Below are positions 10,422-23,806 of a stretch of DNA of 64,000 nt, piece by piece. This stretch comes from Apostichopus japonicus (lineage: Eukaryota > Echinodermata > Holothuroidea > Aspidochirotida > Stichopodidae): assembly GCF_037975245.1 (NCBI RefSeq), contig NC_092568.1:38280501-38344500 (forward strand), written 5' to 3'. Below the pieces are notes generated by a model that worked only from the letters and a program-made list of their open reading frames with translations, was not told the DNA's origin and ran no database searches. The stretch's first letter is position 1; each line of letters opens with the position of its first letter. Both the position numbers and the translations under genes were made by a program.

Positions 10422-11139
10422 TTTTCATTTTTCCTCACCCACAACTCCGCACCCTTTCTTTCTTTATTTCTTTTTCACTATTCTTTTATCCTGTCATTGT
10501 TATGAAAAGTCCCTCCCCCCCCCCCCTCACCACCACCGTTGAAGACATTGACTTGCCATATACCACTATTGTTGTGACCTGATCATTGCAATCACAAGTT
10601 TTTCTCCAGCCCCCTTTAATTCGAGACAAGTGTATCATTAGGGCTATATCATTCCGCATGCATGCATGCACGCACGCACGAGTGTTCTCCCTCAGGAAAA
10701 GTGCCGAAAAGAAACGGGAGAACATCTTTCTTGATATGTTCTCAAACAAAATCTCTCGTTTTTTGTGGCTTGGATGTCGGAGTACACAAAAGGAAGTAAA
10801 TGTGATGCACAAATTAGGTCGATTGAGGCAATTTTAGACCACTTTAGGCTTCCCATGAGCAGCGTACGAACACTATGTTAAGAGGTTTGTTCACAAGTCG
10901 GACGAACGTGGCTAGCTTCAGACTCTCAGTGTGAGTGTGCGTGCGTGCGTCAGTCATTGGGGCAATCATATCCGGGCGTATATGCTACCATATAGCTTCT
11001 CAAGTCATATAAAAACATGCACATTATTTAGTTTAATGGGATAAGTAACCATATAGGTGGTCTAGAGTTGAACATCCAACTTTGCAAAATAAGTCTCGGG
11101 GCGGGCGGGTATAAAAAGCTTAAATTTCACCATTCTAAT

Positions 11140-11258
11140 GTCTACGACCATATCACGTTGAATATACCGGTTCTCGTCCGATCACCGAAGTCAAGCAGCG
11201 TCGAGCCTAGTCAGTACTTGGATGGGTGACCGCCTGGGAATACTAGGTGCCGTAGACT
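11140..11258 (+). rRNA. 5S rRNA: 5S ribosomal RNA, unit 14
   Basis: Matches the reference copy. 11-C run, long CATG allele; next copy 836 bp on. Confidence 0.97.
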
Positions 11259-11975
11259 TTTTCATTTTTCCTCACCCACAACTCCGCACCCTTTCTTTCT
11301 TTATTTCTTTTTCACTATTCTTTTATCCTGTCATTGTTATGAAAAGTCCCTCCCCCCCCCCCTCACCACCACCGTTGAAGACATTGACTTGCCATATACC
11401 ACTATTGTTGTGACCTGATCATTGCAATCACAAGTTTTTCTCCAGCCCCCTTTAATTCGAGACAAGTGTATCATTAGGGCTATATCATTCCGCATGCATG
11501 CATGCACGCACGCACGAGTGTTCTCCCTCAGGAAAAGTGCCGAAAAGAAACGGGAGAACATCTTTCTTGATATGTTCTCAAACAAAATCTCTCGTTTTTT
11601 GTGGCTTGGATGTCGGAGTACACAAAAGGAAGTAAATGTGATGCACAAATTAGGTCGATTGAGGCAATTTTAGACCACTTTAGGCTTCCCATGAGCAGCG
11701 TACGAACACTATGTTAAGAGGTTTGTTCACAAGTCGGACGAACGTGGCTAGCTTCAGACTCTCAGTGTGAGTGTGCGTGCGTGCGTCAGTCATTGGGGCA
11801 ATCATATCCGGGCGTATATGCTACCATATAGCTTCTCAAGTCATATAAAAACATGCACATTATTTAGTTTAATGGGATAAGTAACCATATAGGTGGTCTA
11901 GAGTTGAACATCCAACTTTGCAAAATAAGTCTCGGGGCGGGCGGGTATAAAAAGCTTAAATTTCACCATTCTAAT

Positions 11976-12094
11976 GTCTACGACCATATCACGTTGAATA
12001 TACCGGTTCTCGTCCGATCACCGAAGTCAAGCAGCGTCGAGCCTAGTCAGTACTTGGATGGGTGACCGCCTGGGAATACTAGGTGCCGTAGACT
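11976..12094 (+). rRNA. 5S rRNA: 5S ribosomal RNA, unit 15
   Basis: Matches the reference copy. 11-C run, long allele. An extra G at 12659, in the spacer before unit 16, makes the spacing 837 bp; it is not a homopolymer change. Confidence 0.97.
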
Positions 12095-12812
12095 TTTTCA
12101 TTTTTCCTCACCCACAACTCCGCACCCTTTCTTTCTTTATTTCTTTTTCACTATTCTTTTATCCTGTCATTGTTATGAAAAGTCCCTCCCCCCCCCCCTC
12201 ACCACCACCGTTGAAGACATTGACTTGCCATATACCACTATTGTTGTGACCTGATCATTGCAATCACAAGTTTTTCTCCAGCCCCCTTTAATTCGAGACA
12301 AGTGTATCATTAGGGCTATATCATTCCGCATGCATGCATGCACGCACGCACGAGTGTTCTCCCTCAGGAAAAGTGCCGAAAAGAAACGGGAGAACATCTT
12401 TCTTGATATGTTCTCAAACAAAATCTCTCGTTTTTTGTGGCTTGGATGTCGGAGTACACAAAAGGAAGTAAATGTGATGCACAAATTAGGTCGATTGAGG
12501 CAATTTTAGACCACTTTAGGCTTCCCATGAGCAGCGTACGAACACTATGTTAAGAGGTTTGTTCACAAGTCGGACGAACGTGGCTAGCTTCAGACTCTCA
12601 GTGTGAGTGTGCGTGCGTGCGTCAGTCATTGGGGCAATCATATCCGGGCGTATATGCTGACCATATAGCTTCTCAAGTCATATAAAAACATGCACATTAT
12701 TTAGTTTAATGGGATAAGTAACCATATAGGTGGTCTAGAGTTGAACATCCAACTTTGCAAAATAAGTCTCGGGGCGGGCGGGTATAAAAAGCTTAAATTT
12801 CACCATTCTAAT

Positions 12813-12931
12813 GTCTACGACCATATCACGTTGAATATACCGGTTCTCGTCCGATCACCGAAGTCAAGCAGCGTCGAGCCTAGTCAGTACTTGGATGGGT
12901 GACCGCCTGGGAATACTAGGTGCCGTAGACT
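12813..12931 (+). rRNA. 5S rRNA: 5S ribosomal RNA, unit 16
   Basis: Matches the reference copy. 12-C run, long CATG allele; next copy 837 bp on. Confidence 0.97.
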
Positions 12932-13649
12932 TTTTCATTTTTCCTCACCCACAACTCCGCACCCTTTCTTTCTTTATTTCTTTTTCACTATTCTTTTATC
13001 CTGTCATTGTTATGAAAAGTCCCTCCCCCCCCCCCCTCACCACCACCGTTGAAGACATTGACTTGCCATATACCACTATTGTTGTGACCTGATCATTGCA
13101 ATCACAAGTTTTTCTCCAGCCCCCTTTAATTCGAGACAAGTGTATCATTAGGGCTATATCATTCCGCATGCATGCATGCACGCACGCACGAGTGTTCTCC
13201 CTCAGGAAAAGTGCCGAAAAGAAACGGGAGAACATCTTTCTTGATATGTTCTCAAACAAAATCTCTCGTTTTTTGTGGCTTGGATGTCGGAGTACACAAA
13301 AGGAAGTAAATGTGATGCACAAATTAGGTCGATTGAGGCAATTTTAGACCACTTTAGGCTTCCCATGAGCAGCGTACGAACACTATGTTAAGAGGTTTGT
13401 TCACAAGTCGGACGAACGTGGCTAGCTTCAGACTCTCAGTGTGAGTGTGCGTGCGTGCGTCAGTCATTGGGGCAATCATATCCGGGCGTATATGCTACCA
13501 TATAGCTTCTCAAGTCATATAAAAACATGCACATTATTTAGTTTAATGGGATAAGTAACCATATAGGTGGTCTAGAGTTGAACATCCAACTTTGCAAAAT
13601 AAGTCTCGGGGCGGGCGGGTATAAAAAGCTTAAATTTCACCATTCTAAT

Positions 13650-13768
13650 GTCTACGACCATATCACGTTGAATATACCGGTTCTCGTCCGATCACCGAAG
13701 TCAAGCAGCGTCGAGCCTAGTCAGTACTTGGATGGGTGACCGCCTGGGAATACTAGGTGCCGTAGACT
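13650..13768 (+). rRNA. 5S rRNA: 5S ribosomal RNA, unit 17
   Basis: Matches the reference copy. 12-C run, long CATG allele; next copy 837 bp on. Confidence 0.97.
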
Positions 13769-14486
13769 TTTTCATTTTTCCTCACCCACAACTCCGCACC
13801 CTTTCTTTCTTTATTTCTTTTTCACTATTCTTTTATCCTGTCATTGTTATGAAAAGTCCCTCCCCCCCCCCCCTCACCACCACCGTTGAAGACATTGACT
13901 TGCCATATACCACTATTGTTGTGACCTGATCATTGCAATCACAAGTTTTTCTCCAGCCCCCTTTAATTCGAGACAAGTGTATCATTAGGGCTATATCATT
14001 CCGCATGCATGCATGCACGCACGCACGAGTGTTCTCCCTCAGGAAAAGTGCCGAAAAGAAACGGGAGAACATCTTTCTTGATATGTTCTCAAACAAAATC
14101 TCTCGTTTTTTGTGGCTTGGATGTCGGAGTACACAAAAGGAAGTAAATGTGATGCACAAATTAGGTCGATTGAGGCAATTTTAGACCACTTTAGGCTTCC
14201 CATGAGCAGCGTACGAACACTATGTTAAGAGGTTTGTTCACAAGTCGGACGAACGTGGCTAGCTTCAGACTCTCAGTGTGAGTGTGCGTGCGTGCGTCAG
14301 TCATTGGGGCAATCATATCCGGGCGTATATGCTACCATATAGCTTCTCAAGTCATATAAAAACATGCACATTATTTAGTTTAATGGGATAAGTAACCATA
14401 TAGGTGGTCTAGAGTTGAACATCCAACTTTGCAAAATAAGTCTCGGGGCGGGCGGGTATAAAAAGCTTAAATTTCACCATTCTAAT

Positions 14487-14605
14487 GTCTACGACCATAT
14501 CACGTTGAATATACCGGTTCTCGTCCGATCACCGAAGTCAAGCAGCGTCGAGCCTAGTCAGTACTTGGATGGGTGACCGCCTGGGAATACTAGGTGCCGT
14601 AGACT
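14487..14605 (+). rRNA. 5S rRNA: 5S ribosomal RNA, unit 18
   Basis: Matches the reference copy. 12-C run, long CATG allele; next copy 837 bp on. Confidence 0.97.
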
Positions 14606-15323
14606 TTTTCATTTTTCCTCACCCACAACTCCGCACCCTTTCTTTCTTTATTTCTTTTTCACTATTCTTTTATCCTGTCATTGTTATGAAAAGTCCCTCC
14701 CCCCCCCCCCTCACCACCACCGTTGAAGACATTGACTTGCCATATACCACTATTGTTGTGACCTGATCATTGCAATCACAAGTTTTTCTCCAGCCCCCTT
14801 TAATTCGAGACAAGTGTATCATTAGGGCTATATCATTCCGCATGCATGCATGCACGCACGCACGAGTGTTCTCCCTCAGGAAAAGTGCCGAAAAGAAACG
14901 GGAGAACATCTTTCTTGATATGTTCTCAAACAAAATCTCTCGTTTTTTGTGGCTTGGATGTCGGAGTACACAAAAGGAAGTAAATGTGATGCACAAATTA
15001 GGTCGATTGAGGCAATTTTAGACCACTTTAGGCTTCCCATGAGCAGCGTACGAACACTATGTTAAGAGGTTTGTTCACAAGTCGGACGAACGTGGCTAGC
15101 TTCAGACTCTCAGTGTGAGTGTGCGTGCGTGCGTCAGTCATTGGGGCAATCATATCCGGGCGTATATGCTACCATATAGCTTCTCAAGTCATATAAAAAC
15201 ATGCACATTATTTAGTTTAATGGGATAAGTAACCATATAGGTGGTCTAGAGTTGAACATCCAACTTTGCAAAATAAGTCTCGGGGCGGGCGGGTATAAAA
15301 AGCTTAAATTTCACCATTCTAAT

Positions 15324-15442
15324 GTCTACGACCATATCACGTTGAATATACCGGTTCTCGTCCGATCACCGAAGTCAAGCAGCGTCGAGCCTAGTCAGTA
15401 CTTGGATGGGTGACCGCCTGGGAATACTAGGTGCCGTAGACT
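15324..15442 (+). rRNA. 5S rRNA: 5S ribosomal RNA, unit 19
   Basis: The gene matches the reference. Its spacer differs: the second T-run has T4 (15449-15452), an extra C lies at 15531-15534, and an A to T change is at 15890. 12-C run, long allele; spacing 837 bp because further indels before unit 20 cancel. Confidence 0.97.
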
Positions 15443-16160
15443 TTTTCATTTTCCTCACCCACAACTCCGCACCCTTTCTTTCTTTATTTCTTTTTCACTA
15501 TTCTTTTATCCTGTCATTGTTATGAAAAGTCCCCTCCCCCCCCCCCCTCACCACCACCGTTGAAGACATTGACTTGCCATATACCACTATTGTTGTGACC
15601 TGATCATTGCAATCACAAGTTTTTCTCCAGCCCCCTTTAATTCGAGACAAGTGTATCATTAGGGCTATATCATTCCGCATGCATGCATGCACGCACGCAC
15701 GAGTGTTCTCCCTCAGGAAAAGTGCCGAAAAGAAACGGGAGAACATCTTTCTTGATATGTTCTCAAACAAAATCTCTCGTTTTTTGTGGCTTGGATGTCG
15801 GAGTACACAAAAGGAAGTAAATGTGATGCACAAATTAGGTCGATTGAGGCAATTTTAGACCACTTTAGGCTTCCCATGAGCAGCGTACGTACACTATGTT
15901 AAGAGGTTTGTTCACAAGTCGGACGAACGTGGCTAGCTTCAGACTCTCAGTGTGAGTGTGCGTGCGTGCGTCAGTCATTGGGGCAATCATATCCGGGCGT
16001 ATATGCTACCATATAGCTTTCTCAAGTCATATAAAAACATGCACATTATTTAGTTAATGGGATAAGTAACCATATAGGTGGTCTAGAGTTGAACATCCAA
16101 CTTTGCAAAATAAGTCTCGGGGCGGGCGGGTATAAAAAGCTTAAATTTCACCATTCTAAT

Positions 16161-16279
16161 GTCTACGACCATATCACGTTGAATATACCGGTTCTCGTCC
16201 GATCACCGAAGTCAAGCAGCGTCCGAGCCTAGTCAGTACTTGGATGGTGACCGCCTGGGAATACTAGGTGCCGTAGACT
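16161..16279 (+). rRNA. 5S rRNA: 5S ribosomal RNA, unit 20, aberrant copy (pseudogene or consensus error)
   Basis: Two one-base indels lie inside the gene and cancel in length: an extra C at 16223-16224, at the end of helix II, and a missing G in the C box at 16246-16247 (GGATGGTG instead of GGATGGGTG). The second would weaken TFIIIA binding and helix IV. The spacer also carries a missing A (16563-16565) and a 10-C run, and the upstream spacer has an extra T (16018-16020) and a missing T (16054-16055). Every change is a homopolymer length change, so sequencing error is the first explanation; a decaying copy is the alternative. Long allele; next copy 834 bp on. Confidence 0.8.
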
Positions 16280-16994
16280 TTTTCATTTTTCCTCACCCAC
16301 AACTCCGCACCCTTTCTTTCTTTATTTCTTTTTCACTATTCTTTTATCCTGTCATTGTTATGAAAAGTCCCTCCCCCCCCCCTCACCACCACCGTTGAAG
16401 ACATTGACTTGCCATATACCACTATTGTTGTGACCTGATCATTGCAATCACAAGTTTTTCTCCAGCCCCCTTTAATTCGAGACAAGTGTATCATTAGGGC
16501 TATATCATTCCGCATGCATGCATGCACGCACGCACGAGTGTTCTCCCTCAGGAAAAGTGCCGAAAGAAACGGGAGAACATCTTTCTTGATATGTTCTCAA
16601 ACAAAATCTCTCGTTTTTTGTGGCTTGGATGTCGGAGTACACAAAAGGAAGTAAATGTGATGCACAAATTAGGTCGATTGAGGCAATTTTAGACCACTTT
16701 AGGCTTCCCATGAGCAGCGTACGAACACTATGTTAAGAGGTTTGTTCACAAGTCGGACGAACGTGGCTAGCTTCAGACTCTCAGTGTGAGTGTGCGTGCG
16801 TGCGTCAGTCATTGGGGCAATCATATCCGGGCGTATATGCTACCATATAGCTTCTCAAGTCATATAAAAACATGCACATTATTTAGTTTAATGGGATAAG
16901 TAACCATATAGGTGGTCTAGAGTTGAACATCCAACTTTGCAAAATAAGTCTCGGGGCGGGCGGGTATAAAAAGCTTAAATTTCACCATTCTAAT

Positions 16995-17113
16995 GTCTAC
17001 GACCATATCACGTTGAATATACCGGTTCTCGTCCGATCACCGAAGTCAAGCAGCGTCGAGCCTAGTCAGTACTTGGATGGGTGACCGCCTGGGAATACTA
17101 GGTGCCGTAGACT
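16995..17113 (+). rRNA. 5S rRNA: 5S ribosomal RNA, unit 21
   Basis: Matches the reference copy; the first clean unit after the aberrant stretch. 12-C run, long CATG allele; next copy 837 bp on. Confidence 0.97.
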
Positions 17114-17831
17114 TTTTCATTTTTCCTCACCCACAACTCCGCACCCTTTCTTTCTTTATTTCTTTTTCACTATTCTTTTATCCTGTCATTGTTATGAAAA
17201 GTCCCTCCCCCCCCCCCCTCACCACCACCGTTGAAGACATTGACTTGCCATATACCACTATTGTTGTGACCTGATCATTGCAATCACAAGTTTTTCTCCA
17301 GCCCCCTTTAATTCGAGACAAGTGTATCATTAGGGCTATATCATTCCGCATGCATGCATGCACGCACGCACGAGTGTTCTCCCTCAGGAAAAGTGCCGAA
17401 AAGAAACGGGAGAACATCTTTCTTGATATGTTCTCAAACAAAATCTCTCGTTTTTTGTGGCTTGGATGTCGGAGTACACAAAAGGAAGTAAATGTGATGC
17501 ACAAATTAGGTCGATTGAGGCAATTTTAGACCACTTTAGGCTTCCCATGAGCAGCGTACGAACACTATGTTAAGAGGTTTGTTCACAAGTCGGACGAACG
17601 TGGCTAGCTTCAGACTCTCAGTGTGAGTGTGCGTGCGTGCGTCAGTCATTGGGGCAATCATATCCGGGCGTATATGCTACCATATAGCTTCTCAAGTCAT
17701 ATAAAAACATGCACATTATTTAGTTTAATGGGATAAGTAACCATATAGGTGGTCTAGAGTTGAACATCCAACTTTGCAAAATAAGTCTCGGGGCGGGCGG
17801 GTATAAAAAGCTTAAATTTCACCATTCTAAT

Positions 17832-17950
17832 GTCTACGACCATATCACGTTGAATATACCGGTTCTCGTCCGATCACCGAAGTCAAGCAGCGTCGAGCCT
17901 AGTCAGTACTTGGATGGGTGACCGCCTGGGAATACTAGGTGCCGTAGACT
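17832..17950 (+). rRNA. 5S rRNA: 5S ribosomal RNA, unit 22
   Basis: Matches the reference copy. 13-C run, long CATG allele; next copy 838 bp on. Confidence 0.97.
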
Positions 17951-18669
17951 TTTTCATTTTTCCTCACCCACAACTCCGCACCCTTTCTTTCTTTATTTCT
18001 TTTTCACTATTCTTTTATCCTGTCATTGTTATGAAAAGTCCCTCCCCCCCCCCCCCTCACCACCACCGTTGAAGACATTGACTTGCCATATACCACTATT
18101 GTTGTGACCTGATCATTGCAATCACAAGTTTTTCTCCAGCCCCCTTTAATTCGAGACAAGTGTATCATTAGGGCTATATCATTCCGCATGCATGCATGCA
18201 CGCACGCACGAGTGTTCTCCCTCAGGAAAAGTGCCGAAAAGAAACGGGAGAACATCTTTCTTGATATGTTCTCAAACAAAATCTCTCGTTTTTTGTGGCT
18301 TGGATGTCGGAGTACACAAAAGGAAGTAAATGTGATGCACAAATTAGGTCGATTGAGGCAATTTTAGACCACTTTAGGCTTCCCATGAGCAGCGTACGAA
18401 CACTATGTTAAGAGGTTTGTTCACAAGTCGGACGAACGTGGCTAGCTTCAGACTCTCAGTGTGAGTGTGCGTGCGTGCGTCAGTCATTGGGGCAATCATA
18501 TCCGGGCGTATATGCTACCATATAGCTTCTCAAGTCATATAAAAACATGCACATTATTTAGTTTAATGGGATAAGTAACCATATAGGTGGTCTAGAGTTG
18601 AACATCCAACTTTGCAAAATAAGTCTCGGGGCGGGCGGGTATAAAAAGCTTAAATTTCACCATTCTAAT

Positions 18670-18788
18670 GTCTACGACCATATCACGTTGAATATACCGG
18701 TTCTCGTCCGATCACCGAAGTCAAGCAGCGTCGAGCCTAGTCAGTACTTGGATGGGTGACCGCCTGGGAATACTAGGTGCCGTAGACT
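18670..18788 (+). rRNA. 5S rRNA: 5S ribosomal RNA, unit 23
   Basis: Matches the reference copy. 12-C run, long CATG allele; next copy 837 bp on. Confidence 0.97.
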
Positions 18789-19506
18789 TTTTCATTTTTC
18801 CTCACCCACAACTCCGCACCCTTTCTTTCTTTATTTCTTTTTCACTATTCTTTTATCCTGTCATTGTTATGAAAAGTCCCTCCCCCCCCCCCCTCACCAC
18901 CACCGTTGAAGACATTGACTTGCCATATACCACTATTGTTGTGACCTGATCATTGCAATCACAAGTTTTTCTCCAGCCCCCTTTAATTCGAGACAAGTGT
19001 ATCATTAGGGCTATATCATTCCGCATGCATGCATGCACGCACGCACGAGTGTTCTCCCTCAGGAAAAGTGCCGAAAAGAAACGGGAGAACATCTTTCTTG
19101 ATATGTTCTCAAACAAAATCTCTCGTTTTTTGTGGCTTGGATGTCGGAGTACACAAAAGGAAGTAAATGTGATGCACAAATTAGGTCGATTGAGGCAATT
19201 TTAGACCACTTTAGGCTTCCCATGAGCAGCGTACGAACACTATGTTAAGAGGTTTGTTCACAAGTCGGACGAACGTGGCTAGCTTCAGACTCTCAGTGTG
19301 AGTGTGCGTGCGTGCGTCAGTCATTGGGGCAATCATATCCGGGCGTATATGCTACCATATAGCTTCTCAAGTCATATAAAAACATGCACATTATTTAGTT
19401 TAATGGGATAAGTAACCATATAGGTGGTCTAGAGTTGAACATCCAACTTTGCAAAATAAGTCTCGGGGCGGGCGGGTATAAAAAGCTTAAATTTCACCAT
19501 TCTAAT

Positions 19507-19625
19507 GTCTACGACCATATCACGTTGAATATACCGGTTCTCGTCCGATCACCGAAGTCAAGCAGCGTCGAGCCTAGTCAGTACTTGGATGGGTGACCGC
19601 CTGGGAATACTAGGTGCCGTAGACT
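19507..19625 (+). rRNA. 5S rRNA: 5S ribosomal RNA, unit 24
   Basis: Matches the reference copy. 13-C run, long CATG allele; next copy 838 bp on. Confidence 0.97.
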
Positions 19626-20344
19626 TTTTCATTTTTCCTCACCCACAACTCCGCACCCTTTCTTTCTTTATTTCTTTTTCACTATTCTTTTATCCTGTCA
19701 TTGTTATGAAAAGTCCCTCCCCCCCCCCCCCTCACCACCACCGTTGAAGACATTGACTTGCCATATACCACTATTGTTGTGACCTGATCATTGCAATCAC
19801 AAGTTTTTCTCCAGCCCCCTTTAATTCGAGACAAGTGTATCATTAGGGCTATATCATTCCGCATGCATGCATGCACGCACGCACGAGTGTTCTCCCTCAG
19901 GAAAAGTGCCGAAAAGAAACGGGAGAACATCTTTCTTGATATGTTCTCAAACAAAATCTCTCGTTTTTTGTGGCTTGGATGTCGGAGTACACAAAAGGAA
20001 GTAAATGTGATGCACAAATTAGGTCGATTGAGGCAATTTTAGACCACTTTAGGCTTCCCATGAGCAGCGTACGAACACTATGTTAAGAGGTTTGTTCACA
20101 AGTCGGACGAACGTGGCTAGCTTCAGACTCTCAGTGTGAGTGTGCGTGCGTGCGTCAGTCATTGGGGCAATCATATCCGGGCGTATATGCTACCATATAG
20201 CTTCTCAAGTCATATAAAAACATGCACATTATTTAGTTTAATGGGATAAGTAACCATATAGGTGGTCTAGAGTTGAACATCCAACTTTGCAAAATAAGTC
20301 TCGGGGCGGGCGGGTATAAAAAGCTTAAATTTCACCATTCTAAT

Positions 20345-20463
20345 GTCTACGACCATATCACGTTGAATATACCGGTTCTCGTCCGATCACCGAAGTCAAG
20401 CAGCGTCGAGCCTAGTCAGTACTTGGATGGGTGACCGCCTGGGAATACTAGGTGCCGTAGACT
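20345..20463 (+). rRNA. 5S rRNA: 5S ribosomal RNA, unit 25
   Basis: Matches the reference copy. 11-C run, long CATG allele; next copy 836 bp on. Confidence 0.97.
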
Positions 20464-21180
20464 TTTTCATTTTTCCTCACCCACAACTCCGCACCCTTTC
20501 TTTCTTTATTTCTTTTTCACTATTCTTTTATCCTGTCATTGTTATGAAAAGTCCCTCCCCCCCCCCCTCACCACCACCGTTGAAGACATTGACTTGCCAT
20601 ATACCACTATTGTTGTGACCTGATCATTGCAATCACAAGTTTTTCTCCAGCCCCCTTTAATTCGAGACAAGTGTATCATTAGGGCTATATCATTCCGCAT
20701 GCATGCATGCACGCACGCACGAGTGTTCTCCCTCAGGAAAAGTGCCGAAAAGAAACGGGAGAACATCTTTCTTGATATGTTCTCAAACAAAATCTCTCGT
20801 TTTTTGTGGCTTGGATGTCGGAGTACACAAAAGGAAGTAAATGTGATGCACAAATTAGGTCGATTGAGGCAATTTTAGACCACTTTAGGCTTCCCATGAG
20901 CAGCGTACGAACACTATGTTAAGAGGTTTGTTCACAAGTCGGACGAACGTGGCTAGCTTCAGACTCTCAGTGTGAGTGTGCGTGCGTGCGTCAGTCATTG
21001 GGGCAATCATATCCGGGCGTATATGCTACCATATAGCTTCTCAAGTCATATAAAAACATGCACATTATTTAGTTTAATGGGATAAGTAACCATATAGGTG
21101 GTCTAGAGTTGAACATCCAACTTTGCAAAATAAGTCTCGGGGCGGGCGGGTATAAAAAGCTTAAATTTCACCATTCTAAT

Positions 21181-21299
21181 GTCTACGACCATATCACGTT
21201 GAATATACCGGTTCTCGTCCGATCACCGAAGTCAAGCAGCGTCGAGCCTAGTCAGTACTTGGATGGGTGACCGCCTGGGAATACTAGGTGCCGTAGACT
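21181..21299 (+). rRNA. 5S rRNA: 5S ribosomal RNA, unit 26
   Basis: Matches the reference copy. 10-C run, long CATG allele; next copy 835 bp on. Confidence 0.97.
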
Positions 21300-22015
21300 T
21301 TTTCATTTTTCCTCACCCACAACTCCGCACCCTTTCTTTCTTTATTTCTTTTTCACTATTCTTTTATCCTGTCATTGTTATGAAAAGTCCCTCCCCCCCC
21401 CCTCACCACCACCGTTGAAGACATTGACTTGCCATATACCACTATTGTTGTGACCTGATCATTGCAATCACAAGTTTTTCTCCAGCCCCCTTTAATTCGA
21501 GACAAGTGTATCATTAGGGCTATATCATTCCGCATGCATGCATGCACGCACGCACGAGTGTTCTCCCTCAGGAAAAGTGCCGAAAAGAAACGGGAGAACA
21601 TCTTTCTTGATATGTTCTCAAACAAAATCTCTCGTTTTTTGTGGCTTGGATGTCGGAGTACACAAAAGGAAGTAAATGTGATGCACAAATTAGGTCGATT
21701 GAGGCAATTTTAGACCACTTTAGGCTTCCCATGAGCAGCGTACGAACACTATGTTAAGAGGTTTGTTCACAAGTCGGACGAACGTGGCTAGCTTCAGACT
21801 CTCAGTGTGAGTGTGCGTGCGTGCGTCAGTCATTGGGGCAATCATATCCGGGCGTATATGCTACCATATAGCTTCTCAAGTCATATAAAAACATGCACAT
21901 TATTTAGTTTAATGGGATAAGTAACCATATAGGTGGTCTAGAGTTGAACATCCAACTTTGCAAAATAAGTCTCGGGGCGGGCGGGTATAAAAAGCTTAAA
22001 TTTCACCATTCTAAT

Positions 22016-22134
22016 GTCTACGACCATATCACGTTGAATATACCGGTTCTCGTCCGATCACCGAAGTCAAGCAGCGTCGAGCCTAGTCAGTACTTGGATG
22101 GGTGACCGCCTGGGAATACTAGGTGCCGTAGACT
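22016..22134 (+). rRNA. 5S rRNA: 5S ribosomal RNA, unit 27
   Basis: Matches the reference copy. 12-C run, long allele, and a spacer C to A change at 22246 that also occurs in units 33 and 60. Next copy 837 bp on. Confidence 0.97.
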
Positions 22135-22852
22135 TTTTCATTTTTCCTCACCCACAACTCCGCACCCTTTCTTTCTTTATTTCTTTTTCACTATTCTTTT
22201 ATCCTGTCATTGTTATGAAAAGTCCCTCCCCCCCCCCCCTCACCAACACCGTTGAAGACATTGACTTGCCATATACCACTATTGTTGTGACCTGATCATT
22301 GCAATCACAAGTTTTTCTCCAGCCCCCTTTAATTCGAGACAAGTGTATCATTAGGGCTATATCATTCCGCATGCATGCATGCACGCACGCACGAGTGTTC
22401 TCCCTCAGGAAAAGTGCCGAAAAGAAACGGGAGAACATCTTTCTTGATATGTTCTCAAACAAAATCTCTCGTTTTTTGTGGCTTGGATGTCGGAGTACAC
22501 AAAAGGAAGTAAATGTGATGCACAAATTAGGTCGATTGAGGCAATTTTAGACCACTTTAGGCTTCCCATGAGCAGCGTACGAACACTATGTTAAGAGGTT
22601 TGTTCACAAGTCGGACGAACGTGGCTAGCTTCAGACTCTCAGTGTGAGTGTGCGTGCGTGCGTCAGTCATTGGGGCAATCATATCCGGGCGTATATGCTA
22701 CCATATAGCTTCTCAAGTCATATAAAAACATGCACATTATTTAGTTTAATGGGATAAGTAACCATATAGGTGGTCTAGAGTTGAACATCCAACTTTGCAA
22801 AATAAGTCTCGGGGCGGGCGGGTATAAAAAGCTTAAATTTCACCATTCTAAT

Positions 22853-22971
22853 GTCTACGACCATATCACGTTGAATATACCGGTTCTCGTCCGATCACCG
22901 AAGTCAAGCAGCGTCGAGCCTAGTCAGTACTTGGATGGGTGACCGCCTGGGAATACTAGGTGCCGTAGACT
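22853..22971 (+). rRNA. 5S rRNA: 5S ribosomal RNA, unit 28
   Basis: Matches the reference copy. 10-C run; last of the opening series with the long CATG allele only. Next copy 835 bp on. Confidence 0.97.
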
Positions 22972-23687
22972 TTTTCATTTTTCCTCACCCACAACTCCGC
23001 ACCCTTTCTTTCTTTATTTCTTTTTCACTATTCTTTTATCCTGTCATTGTTATGAAAAGTCCCTCCCCCCCCCCTCACCACCACCGTTGAAGACATTGAC
23101 TTGCCATATACCACTATTGTTGTGACCTGATCATTGCAATCACAAGTTTTTCTCCAGCCCCCTTTAATTCGAGACAAGTGTATCATTAGGGCTATATCAT
23201 TCCGCATGCATGCATGCACGCACGCACGAGTGTTCTCCCTCAGGAAAAGTGCCGAAAAGAAACGGGAGAACATCTTTCTTGATATGTTCTCAAACAAAAT
23301 CTCTCGTTTTTTGTGGCTTGGATGTCGGAGTACACAAAAGGAAGTAAATGTGATGCACAAATTAGGTCGATTGAGGCAATTTTAGACCACTTTAGGCTTC
23401 CCATGAGCAGCGTACGAACACTATGTTAAGAGGTTTGTTCACAAGTCGGACGAACGTGGCTAGCTTCAGACTCTCAGTGTGAGTGTGCGTGCGTGCGTCA
23501 GTCATTGGGGCAATCATATCCGGGCGTATATGCTACCATATAGCTTCTCAAGTCATATAAAAACATGCACATTATTTAGTTTAATGGGATAAGTAACCAT
23601 ATAGGTGGTCTAGAGTTGAACATCCAACTTTGCAAAATAAGTCTCGGGGCGGGCGGGTATAAAAAGCTTAAATTTCACCATTCTAAT

Positions 23688-23806
23688 GTCTACGACCATA
23701 TCACGTTGAATATACCGGTTCTCGTCCGATCACCGAAGTCAAGCAGCGTCGAGCCTAGTCAGTACTTGGATGGGTGACCGCCTGGGAATACTAGGTGCCG
23801 TAGACT
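23688..23806 (+). rRNA. 5S rRNA: 5S ribosomal RNA, unit 29
   Basis: Matches the reference copy. First unit with the short CATG allele (spacer near 24042-24060); 12-C run. Next copy 833 bp on. Confidence 0.97.

Noticed and set aside
16161-16279. Calling unit 20 a definite 5S pseudogene
   Set aside because: All its differences are homopolymer length changes within a stretch full of similar indels, so consensus error is at least as likely.
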